Assembly: GCF_028583425.1 (NCBI RefSeq)
Contig: NC_072795.1
Span: 67,408,001-67,472,000 of the forward strand
DNA from: Eublepharis macularius
Taxonomy: Eukaryota; Chordata; Lepidosauria; Squamata; Eublepharidae
Reading direction: 5' to 3'
Length of the DNA: 64,000 nt
The position numbers and the translations under genes are program-made. Shown one piece after another: positions 22,485-34,350 of the stretch (position 1 is its first letter; every line of letters starts with the position of its first letter). The notes under the pieces are model-generated. The model searched no databases and was not told where the DNA came from. It saw nothing but the letters and a program-made list of their open reading frames with translations.

Positions 22485-23366
22485 CAGGGGTTATTTCGTA
22501 GAAAAAGAGCTGCAGGAACTAATTAGCATAACATATTAGCATATGCCACACACCCTTGACATCACTGGAAGTGTGTCATTGACATGACTGGTTTGCATAT
22601 GCCACACCCCCTGACATCACCAGAAGTGTGTCAGAAGGCAACACCCACACCTCAGGCACCACCCCAAAAATCTCCAGGTATTTCCCAACTCAGACATAAC
22701 AGTAACCAGAACAGTGTGTTTCTATAGTGCTTTTCTAGACAGATTAGTGCGCTCTTACCACAGAGACCAAAGCTAGCAAAAAACAGATTTTTAAAAAAAA
22801 TTAATGTTGCAAATGCACATTGTACCTCTGGGGAGTAGGGACATAACAGTAGCAAGACCAGTATGTTTCTATAGTGCTTTTCTAGACAGATGAGTGCCCT
22901 CTCACCACAGAAAACAAAGCCAGCGAAACACAGATACTGTACATCTTGGCGGGGGAGGGGAGATAATAGCAACACTAACCACCACAGAGATCAAAGCTTG
23001 CAGGCCCAGCTCTGAGGCCGCTGCGGCCTGCTCGTTGCCTCTCCGGCTTGCAGGCCCGGAGAAACGCCTGCACAGGCTGCAGCAGTGCCAGCTGGCCATG
23101 GGGCTGGTTCCAAAGCTGCTGTGGCCTGCACCGGCTTCCAAGCCGAGAGGACAGGCCACACAGGCCTGAGCGGCCTGGCTGGCCACGGGGGCAGCTCTGG
23201 AGGCTGCCGCTGGCCATGCGCTGCCTCGATGCTGCTGCCTGCTACTAAAGACATCGGCAGCATGGGGAGGAAAAGGAATCACGTGGGCAGGGCCATCACC
23301 CACGTGATCTCTTTTCAGAGGTTCCGGAACGGTGTTCCGGCGCATTCCCCCTCAAAATGAGCCCTG
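22485..23366 (+). mobile_element. Non-autonomous hAT transposon, 882 bp, composite interior
   Basis: The ends CAGGGGTTATTT and AAAATGAGCCCTG form hAT-type termini. The 8-bp flanks GTCACAGT (22477-22484) and GCCAGAGT (23367-23374) match at 6 of 8 positions. The 3' side contains GTTCCGGAACGGTGTTCCGG, typical of a widespread squamate hAT family. Inside are two related ~85-bp segments (22694 and 22849), each with CTAGACAGAT, which resemble SINE 3' ends. They are followed by a GC-rich core (22980-23250). No transposase is seen. Long frames on both strands reflect GC richness and disagree with each other. Confidence 0.72.
22694..22930 (-). repeat. Duplicated SINE-tail-like segment inside the hAT
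   Basis: TTCTATAGTGCTTTTCTAGA with CAGATTAGTGC (first) or CAGATGAGTGC (second) occurs near 22717 and 22868, each followed by a CACAGA..CAAAG phrase. It resembles the reversed ACA-like SINE 3' end at 30410. Confidence 0.65.
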
Positions 23367-23518
23367 GCCAGAGTATAGGTGCCACACGACCCTCTTTTCT
23401 GATTTCCTTTTGTTGGTGGTTTTTTTCTTCCTTTGGGAATATTCAGACTTTTGACACTCATCTGTATCCTGAAAGAGTATAGTTTAGAATTTTTTTTACA
23501 CTTGTTTCTATATAATAA

Positions 23519-23765
23519 CAAAACAACAACAACATTCAATTTATATACCGCCCTTCAGAATGACTTAACACCCACTCAGCGGTTTACGAAGTATGTGATT
23601 ATTATCCCCACAGCAAAACACCCTCTGAGGTGGGTGGGGCTAAGAGAGCTAGAAGCTGTGACTGACCCAAGGTCACCCAGCTGGCTTCAAGTGGAGGAGT
23701 GAGGAATCAAACCCAGTTCTCCAGATTAGAGTCCTGCGCTCTTAACCATTACACCAGGCTGGTTG
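23519..23765 (-). mobile_element. tRNA-derived SINE, reverse orientation
   Basis: Starts with ACAACAACAAC and the SINE 3' end ATTTATATACCGCCCTTCAG. It continues with CCAAGGTCACCCAGCTGGC and ends with the reversed tRNA head (AACCCAGTTCTCCAGATTAG, then CTCTTAACCATTACACCAGG). Confidence 0.82.
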
Positions 23766-23766
23766 C

Positions 23767-24298
23767 TGGTTTCTAAAGTACAATTACTGTCTTTTACAAG
23801 TGTGAATTTAATTTCCATTAAATAAAAGACAAATAAATTGTACTTTGTAGAGAAAAGTTTATAAGAATGTCCACATAATGATCTACATGACTCAGAAGGG
23901 GGCAGGGGAAGCTAGTCAAAAGCTACTGCATTATCTCTGGTGGCTCCTGCATTGTAGAATACTGGAGGCTGTTAGAAAGGCCCCTACACTTATGTCATTT
24001 CTCAGAATTCATGAAACATAATTTTTCAGGAGGGGATTCTTGTAGAAGGAGCAATACCTTTTGATGTAAAGGTTCAGGACTTTTATTAGGGATAAAGTTA
24101 TCTTTCCTTAATGTCTTTTTGCTTTTAATAGAGGGTTGAAAGTGTTCCGTTTTTTTTCTTTCTTTCCTACATTCTGAAATCTCAGCACAACAGCATTATT
24201 TTGACTTGCTAGCAGTCTTTGCTATTAGATTTAACTTTTGTCATCTTTTAATCTACTTACTGATTGCTTGAATCGTATTTCGTATCCATTTGTCGATT
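23767..24298. other. No recognised feature
   Basis: Non-coding, AT-rich. Nothing assigned. Confidence 0.5.
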
Positions 24299-24718
24299 GA
24301 TTGATTTCTTATTTATAGTCTGCCTTTCTCATTGAGACAGGGTGGATTATACAGTATAAGTCAATATGATCAATGGCTGGGACATTCAATAAACAATACA
24401 ATAGGGTATGGATAACATGAATTTGAAAAAAGCATAAATCCAAATACAGAGCTACAAACTACTGAAACAAAACATAAGCAATTTGATATGACATATTAAA
24501 CAATATGGAAGCTACCCAGTAGAGGCATATTTAGAGTAACAGAAAATACGCAGTTGTAGAGACTACAGTCCCTATCCCCTTTTCTATTGCATCTTTCTGA
24601 GCCATTTTTTTTACAGCACAGCCTTGTTACCTATTTTAAAAAGCCCTCCTGGATAATTTCGTTTTGCTTAGTTTTCAGAGTGAAAATTTAGTTTTGCTTA
24701 GTTTGCAGAGTGAAAGTG
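24299..24718 (-). mobile_element. LINE 3' end, L2-like family shared with 35.3 kb
   Basis: The order of blocks (TTATTTATAGTCTGCCTTTC; GAAACAAAACATAAGCAATT; CCCTCCTGGATAATTTCG; TTTTGCTTAGTTTGCAGA) matches 35344-35758. In that copy the last blocks are the 3' end of a frame reading KRCKTELFKKAF, a typical L2 C-terminus. It is a reversed, 5'-truncated copy. Confidence 0.68.
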
Positions 24719-26186
24719 TTCCTAACTTCAGATCCAGCCACTATCATACTTGTAATCTCAAGAAGGTGATGTATTTTTGGCCTTCTGTCCACTGCTGCAG
24801 CTGATTAACAAAGTGTGTTAAGAATATCTCTTCTGCATCCCGTTTCTAGAGCTTCTAGGCAAGATCTTTATGTACCCCCAGTAACAACTCTGTTGACTTC
24901 AAGCAGATTGTACAACTTGCACACCCAGCACATCTAGCTGACTTCTGAAAAGCCAGGTGAAGGAACACTGCTACTTTATATATGACAATATAACTCTTGC
25001 ATAGAAATGTATAAGAGACTTTCCTTCTTCTCTAACTACCATTTGTAATATCTCCCCTAAAACTTCCTAGAAGGGAACATGGGATGAGCAGGAGCAGGGA
25101 AAGATGTAACTCTTTATTCCAAAGTTAAGGAAAGCATCTAGACATTTCTCCTGTACAGTGAGCTTTGGTATCCATCCATACACTCTGGCACTGTAACCCT
25201 AAGTCCTGGTCCAGCAAATGGACAAATAGTGATAGGTTCATTTGTTTCCTCATCTGATCTGTCTTTTCTCTCCCTGAGCTGCTTTTCAGCTGAGCAGATC
25301 CTATTCCTTACTTAGCAGAGAGTAGCGTCTGCTCTTTTAGCCACTTATCTGCTCATTAGGCCACAAGCCTAATGTTGTTGTGATTGACGGAGGCTACGTT
25401 GCTGACCTCATACTCCGCCCTTCCCCCTACAGAGCTGATATACATGGTGACACCCTTATGTTGCCATGGTAACTAGGCTAGAGCCTCTTCCTGGCTTGCT
25501 GTAGGTTGAATGGATTGCAGTTTCATGCAGGCCCTTGCATTATGGGGTTTATGCCTGGCACCATTCTAATGTTTGCTGAGTGAGGGAGTTTGATCTGATT
25601 AGGATCTGAGAGACAAGGTTCTCAGTAGCAGGTATAATTTTCTCCCCTGTTTTGAAGGAGAGGGCAGCAGAGGAAATAGTCATCCCAAGCAGGACTTTTA
25701 TTCCTGTTGAGAATAAAGAATGTTTGTGGAGAGTCTGCTTATCTATTAGCCATGAATTGTTTTCTTATTAAGATGCACTCACAGTCTCTGAGAGGGATTT
25801 CTGTAGTCTGTATTCACTGTTAAGTTCATTGGGTAAGGATTGGTCTTCATGACAAAGTCATATGATAGTCTAGGCTATACCACTTCAGGCTGCAGGTGTG
25901 GGGAGTCCATTGTTAGATGTTGCTCCACATTTAAAATATATACCATGTAGGTATAGGTAACACATCAAAGGGAGGGGCTATAGTCTAGTCCTGCTTCTTT
26001 CTTTGTACTATGTGAGAGTATTCTAAATATTACTCCCTCACCCAAGACCAAAGTGGAATAGTGCAGGAAGGACACTACAGTGTGACTTTGTTGTTTCTGG
26101 ACAAGCTTATGTAAATGGATTATAGCTTGTGTTACAGGTCCTGAGTTAGGTGTGATTTATTGTTCAAGCAGCACACTTTGGGACAT
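24719..26186. other. Unique non-coding DNA with a candidate regulatory site
   Basis: No repeat family is seen in this stretch. It holds the palindromic X-box-like site described at 25460. Confidence 0.45.
25460..25473. promoter_or_regulatory. Candidate RFX X-box palindrome
   Basis: GTTGCCATGGTAAC is a full match to the palindromic X-box bound by RFX factors (GTYNCCATRGNAAC type). It sits in a repeat-free stretch of the presumed TRIM8 intron. Function is inference from the motif alone. Confidence 0.35.
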
Positions 26187-26417
26187 ATTTATTTTATTTA
26201 TTTACTCTATGTATATATTGCCTTTTCTATGGGTGCCCAAAGCAGCTTACATCATTCTCCTCTTCTCCATTTTATCCTCACAACAACCCTGTGAGGTAGA
26301 TCAGGCTGAGAGAATGTGACTGGCCCAAGGTCACCCCACAAGCTTCTGTAGCAGAGCTGGGATTTGGACCCGAATCTTCCAGATCTTAGTCCAACACTCT
26401 ATAGCACACTGGGTCTC
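26187..26417 (-). mobile_element. tRNA-derived SINE, reverse orientation
   Basis: Begins with a TTTATTTATTTAC tail and GGGTGCCCAAAGCAGCTTAC, then TTTTATCCTCACAACAACCC and CCAAGGTCACC. It ends with the reversed tRNA head (TTTGGACCCGAATCTTCCAG, CACTGGGTCTC). It is nearly full length. Confidence 0.85.
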
Positions 26418-27550
26418 TTGCTCACAGAAATATTGATGTAAAGCTATAGGGGCATAATCCTGAGAACAGAAGCCTAACTAGGCATTCTTGGGATAGTTAT
26501 CTGTTCCTCCAAACTTGTTTAATATGGGAACCTTGCCTGCTGCAGTTCCCTTCCTCTTTGCCTCCTTTCTTTGCAATTAATGTGGGCCACATAACATCAG
26601 AAGCAGAAAACAGATTGTCTGCAGACTAAATTATTCCATGTGACTCAAGCAAACAAAGTAATCCAGAATCACCAGTAGATTAGTTTTTTTCCCCAGTATC
26701 AGTGACCAATTGAAGAAGTGAGACCCTGTTGGGGGTGGGATGGGAAATTGCTTGAACTCTGTGAGCAAAATCCATCAGCTGAATATTCCCAAAACAAAGT
26801 TTTGAGGATACAGCTCCATGCCAGCCCCCAAACCTGGTTCATATTATATCTCAGTGTGCCTGAATAAGGAGATATATGAAGAAGGATATTTCTGATTCCT
26901 GGTGGTCACAGCTGTTCAGTAATTCTGTACTCTTGAGGCATTGGCATGGTGACCTGCCCTTGTTCTGGATCTTTCTCTGTGTTTTGGGAAGCACATCATT
27001 TGCTGCAGTACTCACTATTAGTATTCAAGGTGTTACTTTTAAAATAATCCTGCTGTTGCCAAAAAAAAATGTCAATTACAAACAAAATCAACCTGCTGGA
27101 AAAGAAATGCAGATTTCTTCCATGGCAACCTACAAAAATATCGAATCTTCCAAGGTCCTGGTGGGCTGGTAGTACCTTCCTCTGCAGTATTTTGTACTGA
27201 GACAAGAGGACAATTGGATGCAGGCTCTGCAGGTGCAGTACTCATTGACATGTCTCCTACAAAGGAGACATAAATAAAAGTTATCCTGCAAGTTGGTAGA
27301 AGAAGTGAGGAATAGCCCTAAGATATCAGTGCCTGCTTGAGCTCCTAGTACACACTTTTCTTCCACCATTTTGAAGTTTAAAGATTATCTAGGTGGCCTA
27401 ATGTCCAGTGCATCCAAGTACAGGTAGTTGTATTGTTTATATTAAGCACTCAGTCTGAGACTGAAGCATTTTATGAACCTGTGTTGAAGCATATTGGCCA
27501 TATAGGTGCTGGTTGATTGATGACTGTCAAAGATGCTGACATGGGGATAT
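26418..27550. other. No recognised feature
   Basis: Non-coding. A 98-codon frame at 26876-27172 has no recognisable domain. Confidence 0.45.
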
Positions 27551-28498
27551 GCAGCAAAAATTTTTTTTTGCTTAATTCCGATCTGGTATTCAGGAATACC
27601 ATAAATATTCAGTATTTATGATATCTGGATCAAATCCTTGATTCAGGTTCGGTTTTAACTGGGAATACCAGATATATTCAGCTATTATTCCCTATGGGGA
27701 AAACTGTACAGAGGGCTGGTGTGGGGGGGGGGCAGCATTTTTACAAGTAAACCTCACCAAATGTACGGGGATCTAGTCCTGCCTGTCTACTAAAGTCCTC
27801 CCAAGTTTCAGGAAGCTTGGACCTAGGGTCCAATTCTATGAGCTTCTCAACAAGGTGCCCCCAATCACTCTGTTGTTTCCTACATAAAAAAAATTTCTAG
27901 GACTTTCCAGACAAAGAAACCTTAAGCAAAGGGGTAACCCTGGCTAAAAGCCACTTCCCAATGCAAGTCGCAATGCCAGCTGAATCAACAAAGCCCACCA
28001 GAACCAAATTTGAAGCAAAGGGACAAACATCACACCAGAGAATCTCATCAGATGTGAAGTGAGGTGGACCAACATCGCACCAGAGAATCCCACTAGAACC
28101 AATGTCAGCCAAAATAATCTCAACAGAACCAAATTGAAGCAAAGAAGGACACTGTTGCAAGCCCAACAAAAATAACAACCTACATCAAACCATAATCAGA
28201 CACATCTGGAAAGTCTACAAAGGGAGGGAAACCTCACTCATTCACTCACTCCCCCTCCCTCCTGCCTTACCCCTCCTCCTTTGGGGGGAAAAGCCCAGGA
28301 AAGCTATGTAAAGTTGCATGGGGGAGTAGAGAAACAAGCTACAAGAGCAGCCAGCCAGCCAACTTTAAAAAGACGGTAGATGTGTTTGTTAGATAAAGCC
28401 AAATATATTCAGGTTTCTCTGGCATTAATTTAATTGGTATTCTCTAATTTTATTTGGTATATATTTGGTGCATCAAATACTGAATTGCATACCCTTAG
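27551..28498 (-). mobile_element. Unclassified ~1-kb interspersed element, copy 2
   Basis: Inverted relative to the 11418 copy. Its right end, on the minus strand, reads TATGCAATTCAGTATTTG, as copy 1 does. Shared internal blocks include CCAATTTGGTTCTGTTGAGA-type repeats, AAAGTCCTAGAAATTTTTTT (the region of copy 1's AAAGCCTTGGAAGTG) and CCCCATAGGGAATAATAG. No open frame spans it. Confidence 0.7.
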
Positions 28499-30071
28499 AT
28501 GACATGTGTGGGATAATATAGAGAATGAAGAAACTGCTGCTGCTATCATGGGGACTAATAGAGCTGTATGCTTGAAGGTCTTACAAAGAGTGTAAGAAAA
28601 CCTGCCCTCTTACTGGTTGGCCTGGCTTCCACTGACGAGTACCCTAAATAGCCTATAGTATGTCCATTTGAACAGGAATGCTTTACATTCTCCAGTGATT
28701 CTTACACTGTACAGCCTGCCACCCCTGTGGTCATTTTGTTAATAGTAATTTGTAGTTGAAGTTTCTTTGTAAAAGGATTTGCTTTTTTTCAGGTCTATAT
28801 CTGAGAACTGTGGACCAGGTTTACAGCCTGTAAAAGTTTACAATCCGTAACCTATGAAAAGCTGACCCTGCCATGGGAAATCCATTGGGAATCTTGCACA
28901 TTAAGGGCAGTTTTTTAATCAGAGTTGCTTTTTGTTTTGCTTCTCCATTCCTTTCTGCTTTTTAAAAGGGGGAAATAAACAGTAAATCTAGGTTGCATAT
29001 TTCATCATAGATGACTTTTTGTTTTTCATTTGGGAACACTTAATTTCTTATTTCTTTTTCTAGCCTCATCTCTTTGAATTTCTGTTATCTTCTTGCCAAA
29101 ATCAATGTGGGACAGAATGCTACAGAGAATTTGGGAAAGGGGACCCAGCTAAAGAGAAAGCAAGGGCCTGACTGAATCCTCTTTGAGCATATAATCACAA
29201 TGTGTATTTTTCCTGAGAGTTCTTGATGGTCCCTTTTTTAATAAAGTTTTTCATTTGGTGATCTGCAAGTGCCATCAGGGTTTGCATGATCCAAGGCCTG
29301 TTGTGTGTCAGAATTTCTGTGGTAGCATATCCAGATTTCTCTGAGACATGAATGTTTTGTCCATTTGCAAGGGTATTGAGTCCCAGCAGCTCTCAGGAAA
29401 CTAAAGCTGGTGATGTCCTTGGATTCTTTGGAATCACCGGGTGGAAACATGAATAAACATTTGTACAGTATTTACTGTGCCCTTTTTCTGTCAGTGTAAG
29501 CAAAACACCCTCTAATTCATACCAGACTGCGATTTCTTTCATAGGTCTGATGATGTCCTGGGATACAACTACTCTGAGTTCGTCTTAAAAGATGATTGGC
29601 CAGAAATTTTGAGAAGAATTCCAAAGTTGAGGGGGTGGTACAGTACACAAATGATAGATGTGGGAACTCCTTCTTGACCTTGAATTCCTGAAGCATGAAA
29701 TTTAATTACCCTGATCTTACCATACATGACTTGAAAGTTATGGGCCATAAAATTATCTTGCTAGCACACTTGACTCCATTACCTATCAGTAGTGTCATCT
29801 CACTTGGGTTGGCTTTTTGCCACAAGGCTAGAGAAGGGAAGTTCCATGGTTTATTCTAGCCGTGATCAGTTCTTGCTACTTGATTCGTGCATATTGCTTA
29901 AGTGTTTCCCGTGTCTCATTCATTAGCAGAAAACCTTGGTAGAGCCTCTTTTGTTGATATTAATGAAGTATGTGTGACAGAATAAGAATTTTCTTTAGCA
30001 CCATGGATCTAATGGAAGTACATTATAAGCCATGCAAATAAGCTTTCCGTTTGGTACTATGTTGCATTTAC
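28499..30071. other. Apparently unique non-coding DNA
   Basis: No gene or repeat recognised. Confidence 0.5.
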
Positions 30072-30240
30072 TCAACAATGGGTCTCCAGTCTTGTTGGAC
30101 CTGTGGGTACTTGTGGAATTTTGAGAACAAATAGTGGGCAACATACAAAAATAGCTGCTTTGGAGAGGTGGGTGGGACCAGTCACAAAATGGCTGACATG
30201 GAGGCTCAGCCAAATCACAAAATTTGGAAGGTTCTGAGCC
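30072..30240 (+). repeat. Decayed DNA-repeat fragment
   Basis: CTCAACAATGGGTCTCCAG, GGACCTGTGGGTACTTGTGG and GTCACAAAATGGCTGACATG match, in this order, a common reptile interspersed repeat of the form GTCCCCAACC..GAGCCTGTGGGCACCTTTGG..ACAAAATGGCTGCC. Class uncertain, no ends visible. Confidence 0.5.
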
Positions 30241-30398
30241 ATATATAATGATGGGAGCAACTAGGTGCTCCCTGCAAAAGAGACTTTGGAACATATGTTC
30301 TGCAGGTCGTCTATTGCCCTCCCCATTTCTAAATTAAAAAAAAAAAAAACAGAATGCAAATACAATGTGCAGGTGTTTGTTTTAAATACAAGAAAAGA

Positions 30399-30861
30399 TT
30401 AATAACAACTGTGCTTATATACCACTCTTCTAGACAGATTAATGCCCCACTTAGATCAGTGAACAAAGTCAGGGCCAAACTACAAGTGATGAATGACAAA
30501 GGTTGGACACTTGTCAGCTTCCCTCAAGTCTTGATGGGAAATGTAAGCAGTTTGGTGGAATGTTGGACAAGTGACAGTTGAAAAGCCCATTGGACAGCAG
30601 TCGGAGAGCCAAGCTGCAAGACCAGGATGCCTACGTTTCCCATCAAAACTTGAGGGAAGCTGACAAGTGTCCAACCTGTGTCATTTGTCACTTGTAGCTT
30701 GGCCCTCAGTATTATTATTATCCCTACAATACAGCTGAGGAGCTGGGGCTGAGGAGTGGCTTACGCAAGGCCTCCTACTGATCTCATGGCAGTAGTGGGA
30801 CTCAAACCTGCAAAGTGCTGATTCACAGCCCAGCTACTTGACCACTATACTACCGATGCTC
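30399..30861 (-). mobile_element. ACA-like tRNA SINE, split by a MITE
   Basis: The reversed 3' end (CTTATATACCACTCTTCTAG, ACAGATTAATGCCCC) lies at 30411-30450. The body and tRNA head lie at 30709-30861 (GGAGCTGGGGCTGAGGAGTG, GGGACTCAAACCTGC, CTACTTGACCACTATAC). Removing 30472-30708 rejoins one SINE, which makes the insertion order clear. Confidence 0.85.
30472..30705. mobile_element. MITE with ~70-bp terminal inverted repeats, nested in a SINE
   Basis: The left end begins GGGCCAAACTACAAGTGA and the right end is the complement of GGGCCAAGCTACAAGTGA. Imperfect terminal inverted repeats extend about 70 bp (through GGTTGGACACTTGTCAGCTT). A TCA triplet flanks both ends (30469-30471 and 30706-30708). 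GGGCC ends with a 3-bp duplication suggest the PIF/Harbinger superfamily, though TCA is not the usual TWA. Confidence 0.8.
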
Positions 30862-33818
30862 TAGAAAGAAATCTAGAAAGACGCTGATCCTTTTGAACTT
30901 TGGGGTAACTTACATCATTGGAATAGCACAGTGATTATTATTCCAGTGTGGAGCAGCATAAGGGCATTTGACTTTTCTTTTTGTTTTTTGCAGCAAATGC
31001 TGTTGCAGATTTGTGACTGGGAAGATTGTTTGTCCCTTGTGCTGCTCATTAATGCGTGCGTGTGATGTTAGCCTTGGCAACTGCAACAGCACAAAATGCT
31101 TACTTATGCTAGACATATAGATGATTAACTTTGTTTTAGAGGGGGAGGGCTTTTTTTCTAAAATCCAGTAATGCTGGGTCCTGAAAAAACATGGCACCCT
31201 GCCCCATCCCTGTTGAAAGGAGGTGGGGCTCATACTGTTGTAATAGGAACATAACAAGAAGTTTGTATTGTTGATATGGATTACAAGTGTCTGCTTGAAA
31301 GCAAACTTTTTAAAAGTAATGTATTGAACTATATAATAATTGTAAGGTCTCATTAGCATAGAAGATTACCTTGTTTTTTAAAAGTATGTTCAGCTTTTAT
31401 TGCCTTTTTCACTTTCTTGATTTTTATTCAGAATTATGAAGCAGGTTTTTCAAATGATAACTTTGTTTACCTATCTCTTGATTCTGAACTAGTTTTTAAG
31501 ATGAACATTTCTCTTTGTGCGAGTGAGAGAGAGAGAATATGAACATAAATATATGGTTATGTAGCATTCAAAATATTAGCCAAAATAATAATGACATTGC
31601 TTGGAAAGCAGTTAATGAGATCGACTATCCTTTAAAAACTTAAGGTGCCTTTGGAGATTTCACCTAGTTCAGCTGGCATACAATAATCTGTGTGGTGGTG
31701 ATATACAGTATAGAAGTATTTTATTAAATGAACAAACAGCATCCTGTACAAAGAGCTGAATTTACAATAAACAATATAGTTGTGTTTTTTCCAGATGCAA
31801 TGCTCATAGCATGAATTGCAAAAGCCCTGCCTGCTTCAAGACAACATGGGGGGAGGGGGCTGTGTCACCCTTGCACTGGTGTAAAGTGATAATCTTCCTC
31901 ATATCTGTTTGAAAGGACTGTTTGCCCCTCAGCACAGCATTTCATAGGACAGGTCTATTAGGATATTTTATGCAAAGGAAAGAAAAATAGTAAGCTAAAT
32001 CCCAATAACAGAGGTGAGTTTTGTAACACTGCAGATGATTTCACAAAAGCTCATGATTTAATTCATATCTAGTGAACAGCATTCGTTCACTGGGAGCATA
32101 TTTTGATACGTTTTAATTGTAGAGCAGTCAGATTGACTAAAATGTATTACGTGCTGATGGAATTAGGGTGTCTGATGCTATCATGTTACAGGCTGTAGAA
32201 TTGGAATATAATGGGTATTGGCTTAAAAGTTCATGTGAGTTTTAGAGTGGAATCTCTTGTAGCAAAAGCTGCTTTGAGGAAGTAGAATGCTGTTTCCCTT
32301 TATTCAGAAATCCATTATGTTCAGACACTAGAGTTGCATCCGTGTTCTTCTTTTTCATTATTGTATCAATGGTTGCTAGGGAAACAGGCTATGGTAACTT
32401 AAGAATGCAGATTTCACTCAGTATAGCAACTGGACTTACATTGAAGGGTGCATAATGTCATCCTTCTGTTGCATTTGAGAGAGACTGTGTCTGCAGCACC
32501 TTCCAGAGCAGAAGTATGCAGCATGTGGATTGTGTGAAGCTACCAAAACAGAGGGCTCTTGTTCCTAACCTGGAAATTCCACTGTTTGTTTTCTTTGTTA
32601 AAGCAAGTTTCTAGTTCTCAGGTTTCAGAAATGAATTTTGATAAGTGGTTGCTAAGAAAAAGACTGATGTAATGTTAAGAGTATACACTTTGAGGTATAA
32701 GTTCCTGGTTGAAATATTAGAAAACCCTGTTTTGAAATATGTTACATCTTTAGACCTTTATTTAAGAGTTATCTTTTGGCTTAGAGACAGGCAAACAACT
32801 AAAAAGGCTTGTTTATTTTCTTTCTGGGTTCATTATTTCTAGTTCATATTTGGGGTTAACAATTCCAAAAGAAGCTCATAACAACATATGGGAGACAAAT
32901 TCACTAGCCATGACTTGCCATACACTATGCTAATTAAAATTATATGCAAATGAACTTGTATTTGGCAATGTATAAATTATTCAAAGCCCCCTGGCTCACT
33001 TTTTCTGATGGGACTTTCGGTACCAGGCCAGTTGGCTGCAATAGCAGTAAAAGGTAAAGGGAAAATTAATACAAATCTGTGTTTCTAAAATATGTTATTT
33101 AAAATGGCTCCTTGTCACAGTGTAAAGGCTTTGCTTCAGAGTTTCTGATTGGCAGCAATTTAAAGAATAAAAATTCAGGTTAAATTAGCAAAATGTGTAT
33201 ATGTGAAAGGAATCCTGTATAAATACACAACTGGGAGTCCTGTATACTCCAGCATATGAGAGCAGATTTTTTCCATATTGCTTTTCATTCGTTTGACTGT
33301 GCTGGTCATATTCCTTTTCCTAAACTGCCAGGGATACCATGTGTTAAACTGTGTTAAAACTAAAATCTTCATTGAAAATGAGAAAAAATAGACAGTCCCC
33401 CATTTTCTAATTGTGGGATTCTTTTAAAACGTTTTCATGGGAATATAAGTGAGAGTACCTGTTTGAGAATTTTCAAGGTGAAGCAGGTTTTGTTGTGCTG
33501 TTTGTTTAGCTTTCATGCTAGGGAATAACAAAGCCTTCCCCTTTCCTCTAAAGCAGAATTAACTTTCCTAAGAAATAAAGTTCATAAATAGAGACTACTG
33601 TGACATTATACATCAAAATTTTGGATGCAAGATAAATCCAGACAAGGCAATATATTTAATTTGGGTCTAAAGTATCTTTTGGATGAGACAAGGTGTTGCA
33701 GAATATGGTCCAGCGGAGAACTTGGACACCATCTTCAGGAGCTAGGCTCACATCCAACTCTACTATTTTCCTTGAAACTTCTTCTAGAAAGCATTAAAAA
33801 TCCATTTTTGCAAGGAAT
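30862..33818. other. Apparently unique non-coding DNA (~3 kb)
   Basis: The longest repeat-poor stretch of the presumed intron 1. It holds a GA tract near 31524-31535 and GTTGCTAGGGAAAC near 32370, a weaker X-box-like match. A 149-codon minus frame at 30910-31359 has no recognisable domain. Confidence 0.45.
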
Positions 33819-33829
33819 TAATGGATTAA

Positions 33830-34109
33830 AAAGGTAAAGGTGCAAGCACCGAGTCATTACTGACCCATGGGGGGACGTCGCATCACGTTTTCTTGGCAGA
33901 CTTTTTGTTACAGGGTGGTTTGCCATTGCCTTCCCCAGTCATCTACACTTTACCCCCAGGAAACGGGGTACTAATTTTACCGAACTTGGAAGGATGGAAG
34001 GCTGAGTCAACCTTGAGCCAGCTACCTGAACCCGGTTTCCACCAGGATCAAACTCAGGTTGTGAGCAGAGCTTGGGCTGCAGTACTGCAGCTTACCACTC
34101 TGTGCTCTC
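33830..34109 (-). mobile_element. Full-length tRNA-derived SINE with Bov-B-like tail
   Basis: A perfect 11-bp duplication TAATGGATTAA (33819-33829 and 34110-34120) flanks it. On the minus strand the head has an A-box-like GAGTGGTAAGC, then a B-box GAGTTTGATCC. The tail has GGGGAAGGCAATGGCAAACC and CATGGGTCAGTAATGACTCG, and ends in a short TTTACC motif. The GGCAATGGCAAACCACC part resembles the Bov-B LINE 3' end, so Bov-B is the likely mobilising partner. Confidence 0.88.
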
Positions 34110-34147
34110 TAATGGATTAAGGAGTTTGTAATGTAGTTGATTCCAAG

Positions 34148-34350
34148 ATCAGTGTTGGTAGAATAGTTAGTGTCTGACTAAGACTGAGGAGATGCAGGTT
34201 TGATTTCCCACATGGCTATGAAGTTCACTGGTTGACCTTAGACCAGCTATACTCTGATCTCAGCCTGACCTAACTCACAGTGTTACTGTGGAATAAATGT
34301 GGAAACTGTGTATGCCATCCTGCACTCCTTAAAGAAAGGGAAGGATAAAA
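34148..34350 (+). mobile_element. tRNA-derived SINE, decayed
   Basis: Decayed tRNA head (GTAGAATAGTTAGTGTCTGA and GCAGGTTTGATTTCCC), then CCACATGGCTATGAAGTTCA and CTCAGCCTGACCTAACTCAC. The end is CTCCTTAAAGAAAGGGAAGG. Confidence 0.72.

Noticed and set aside
22975..23260. Possible CpG-island promoter
   Set aside because: The GC-rich block is inside a transposon with identified ends, and no gene starts beside it.
22902..23345. A 147-codon minus-strand frame with several overlapping frames on both strands
   Set aside because: It lies wholly in the GC-rich core of a hAT element, where stops are rare in all frames. There is no domain or coding signature.
30910..31359. A 149-codon minus-strand frame
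   Set aside because: The translation is low in recognisable motifs, the region is AT-rich and there is no splice or promoter context.
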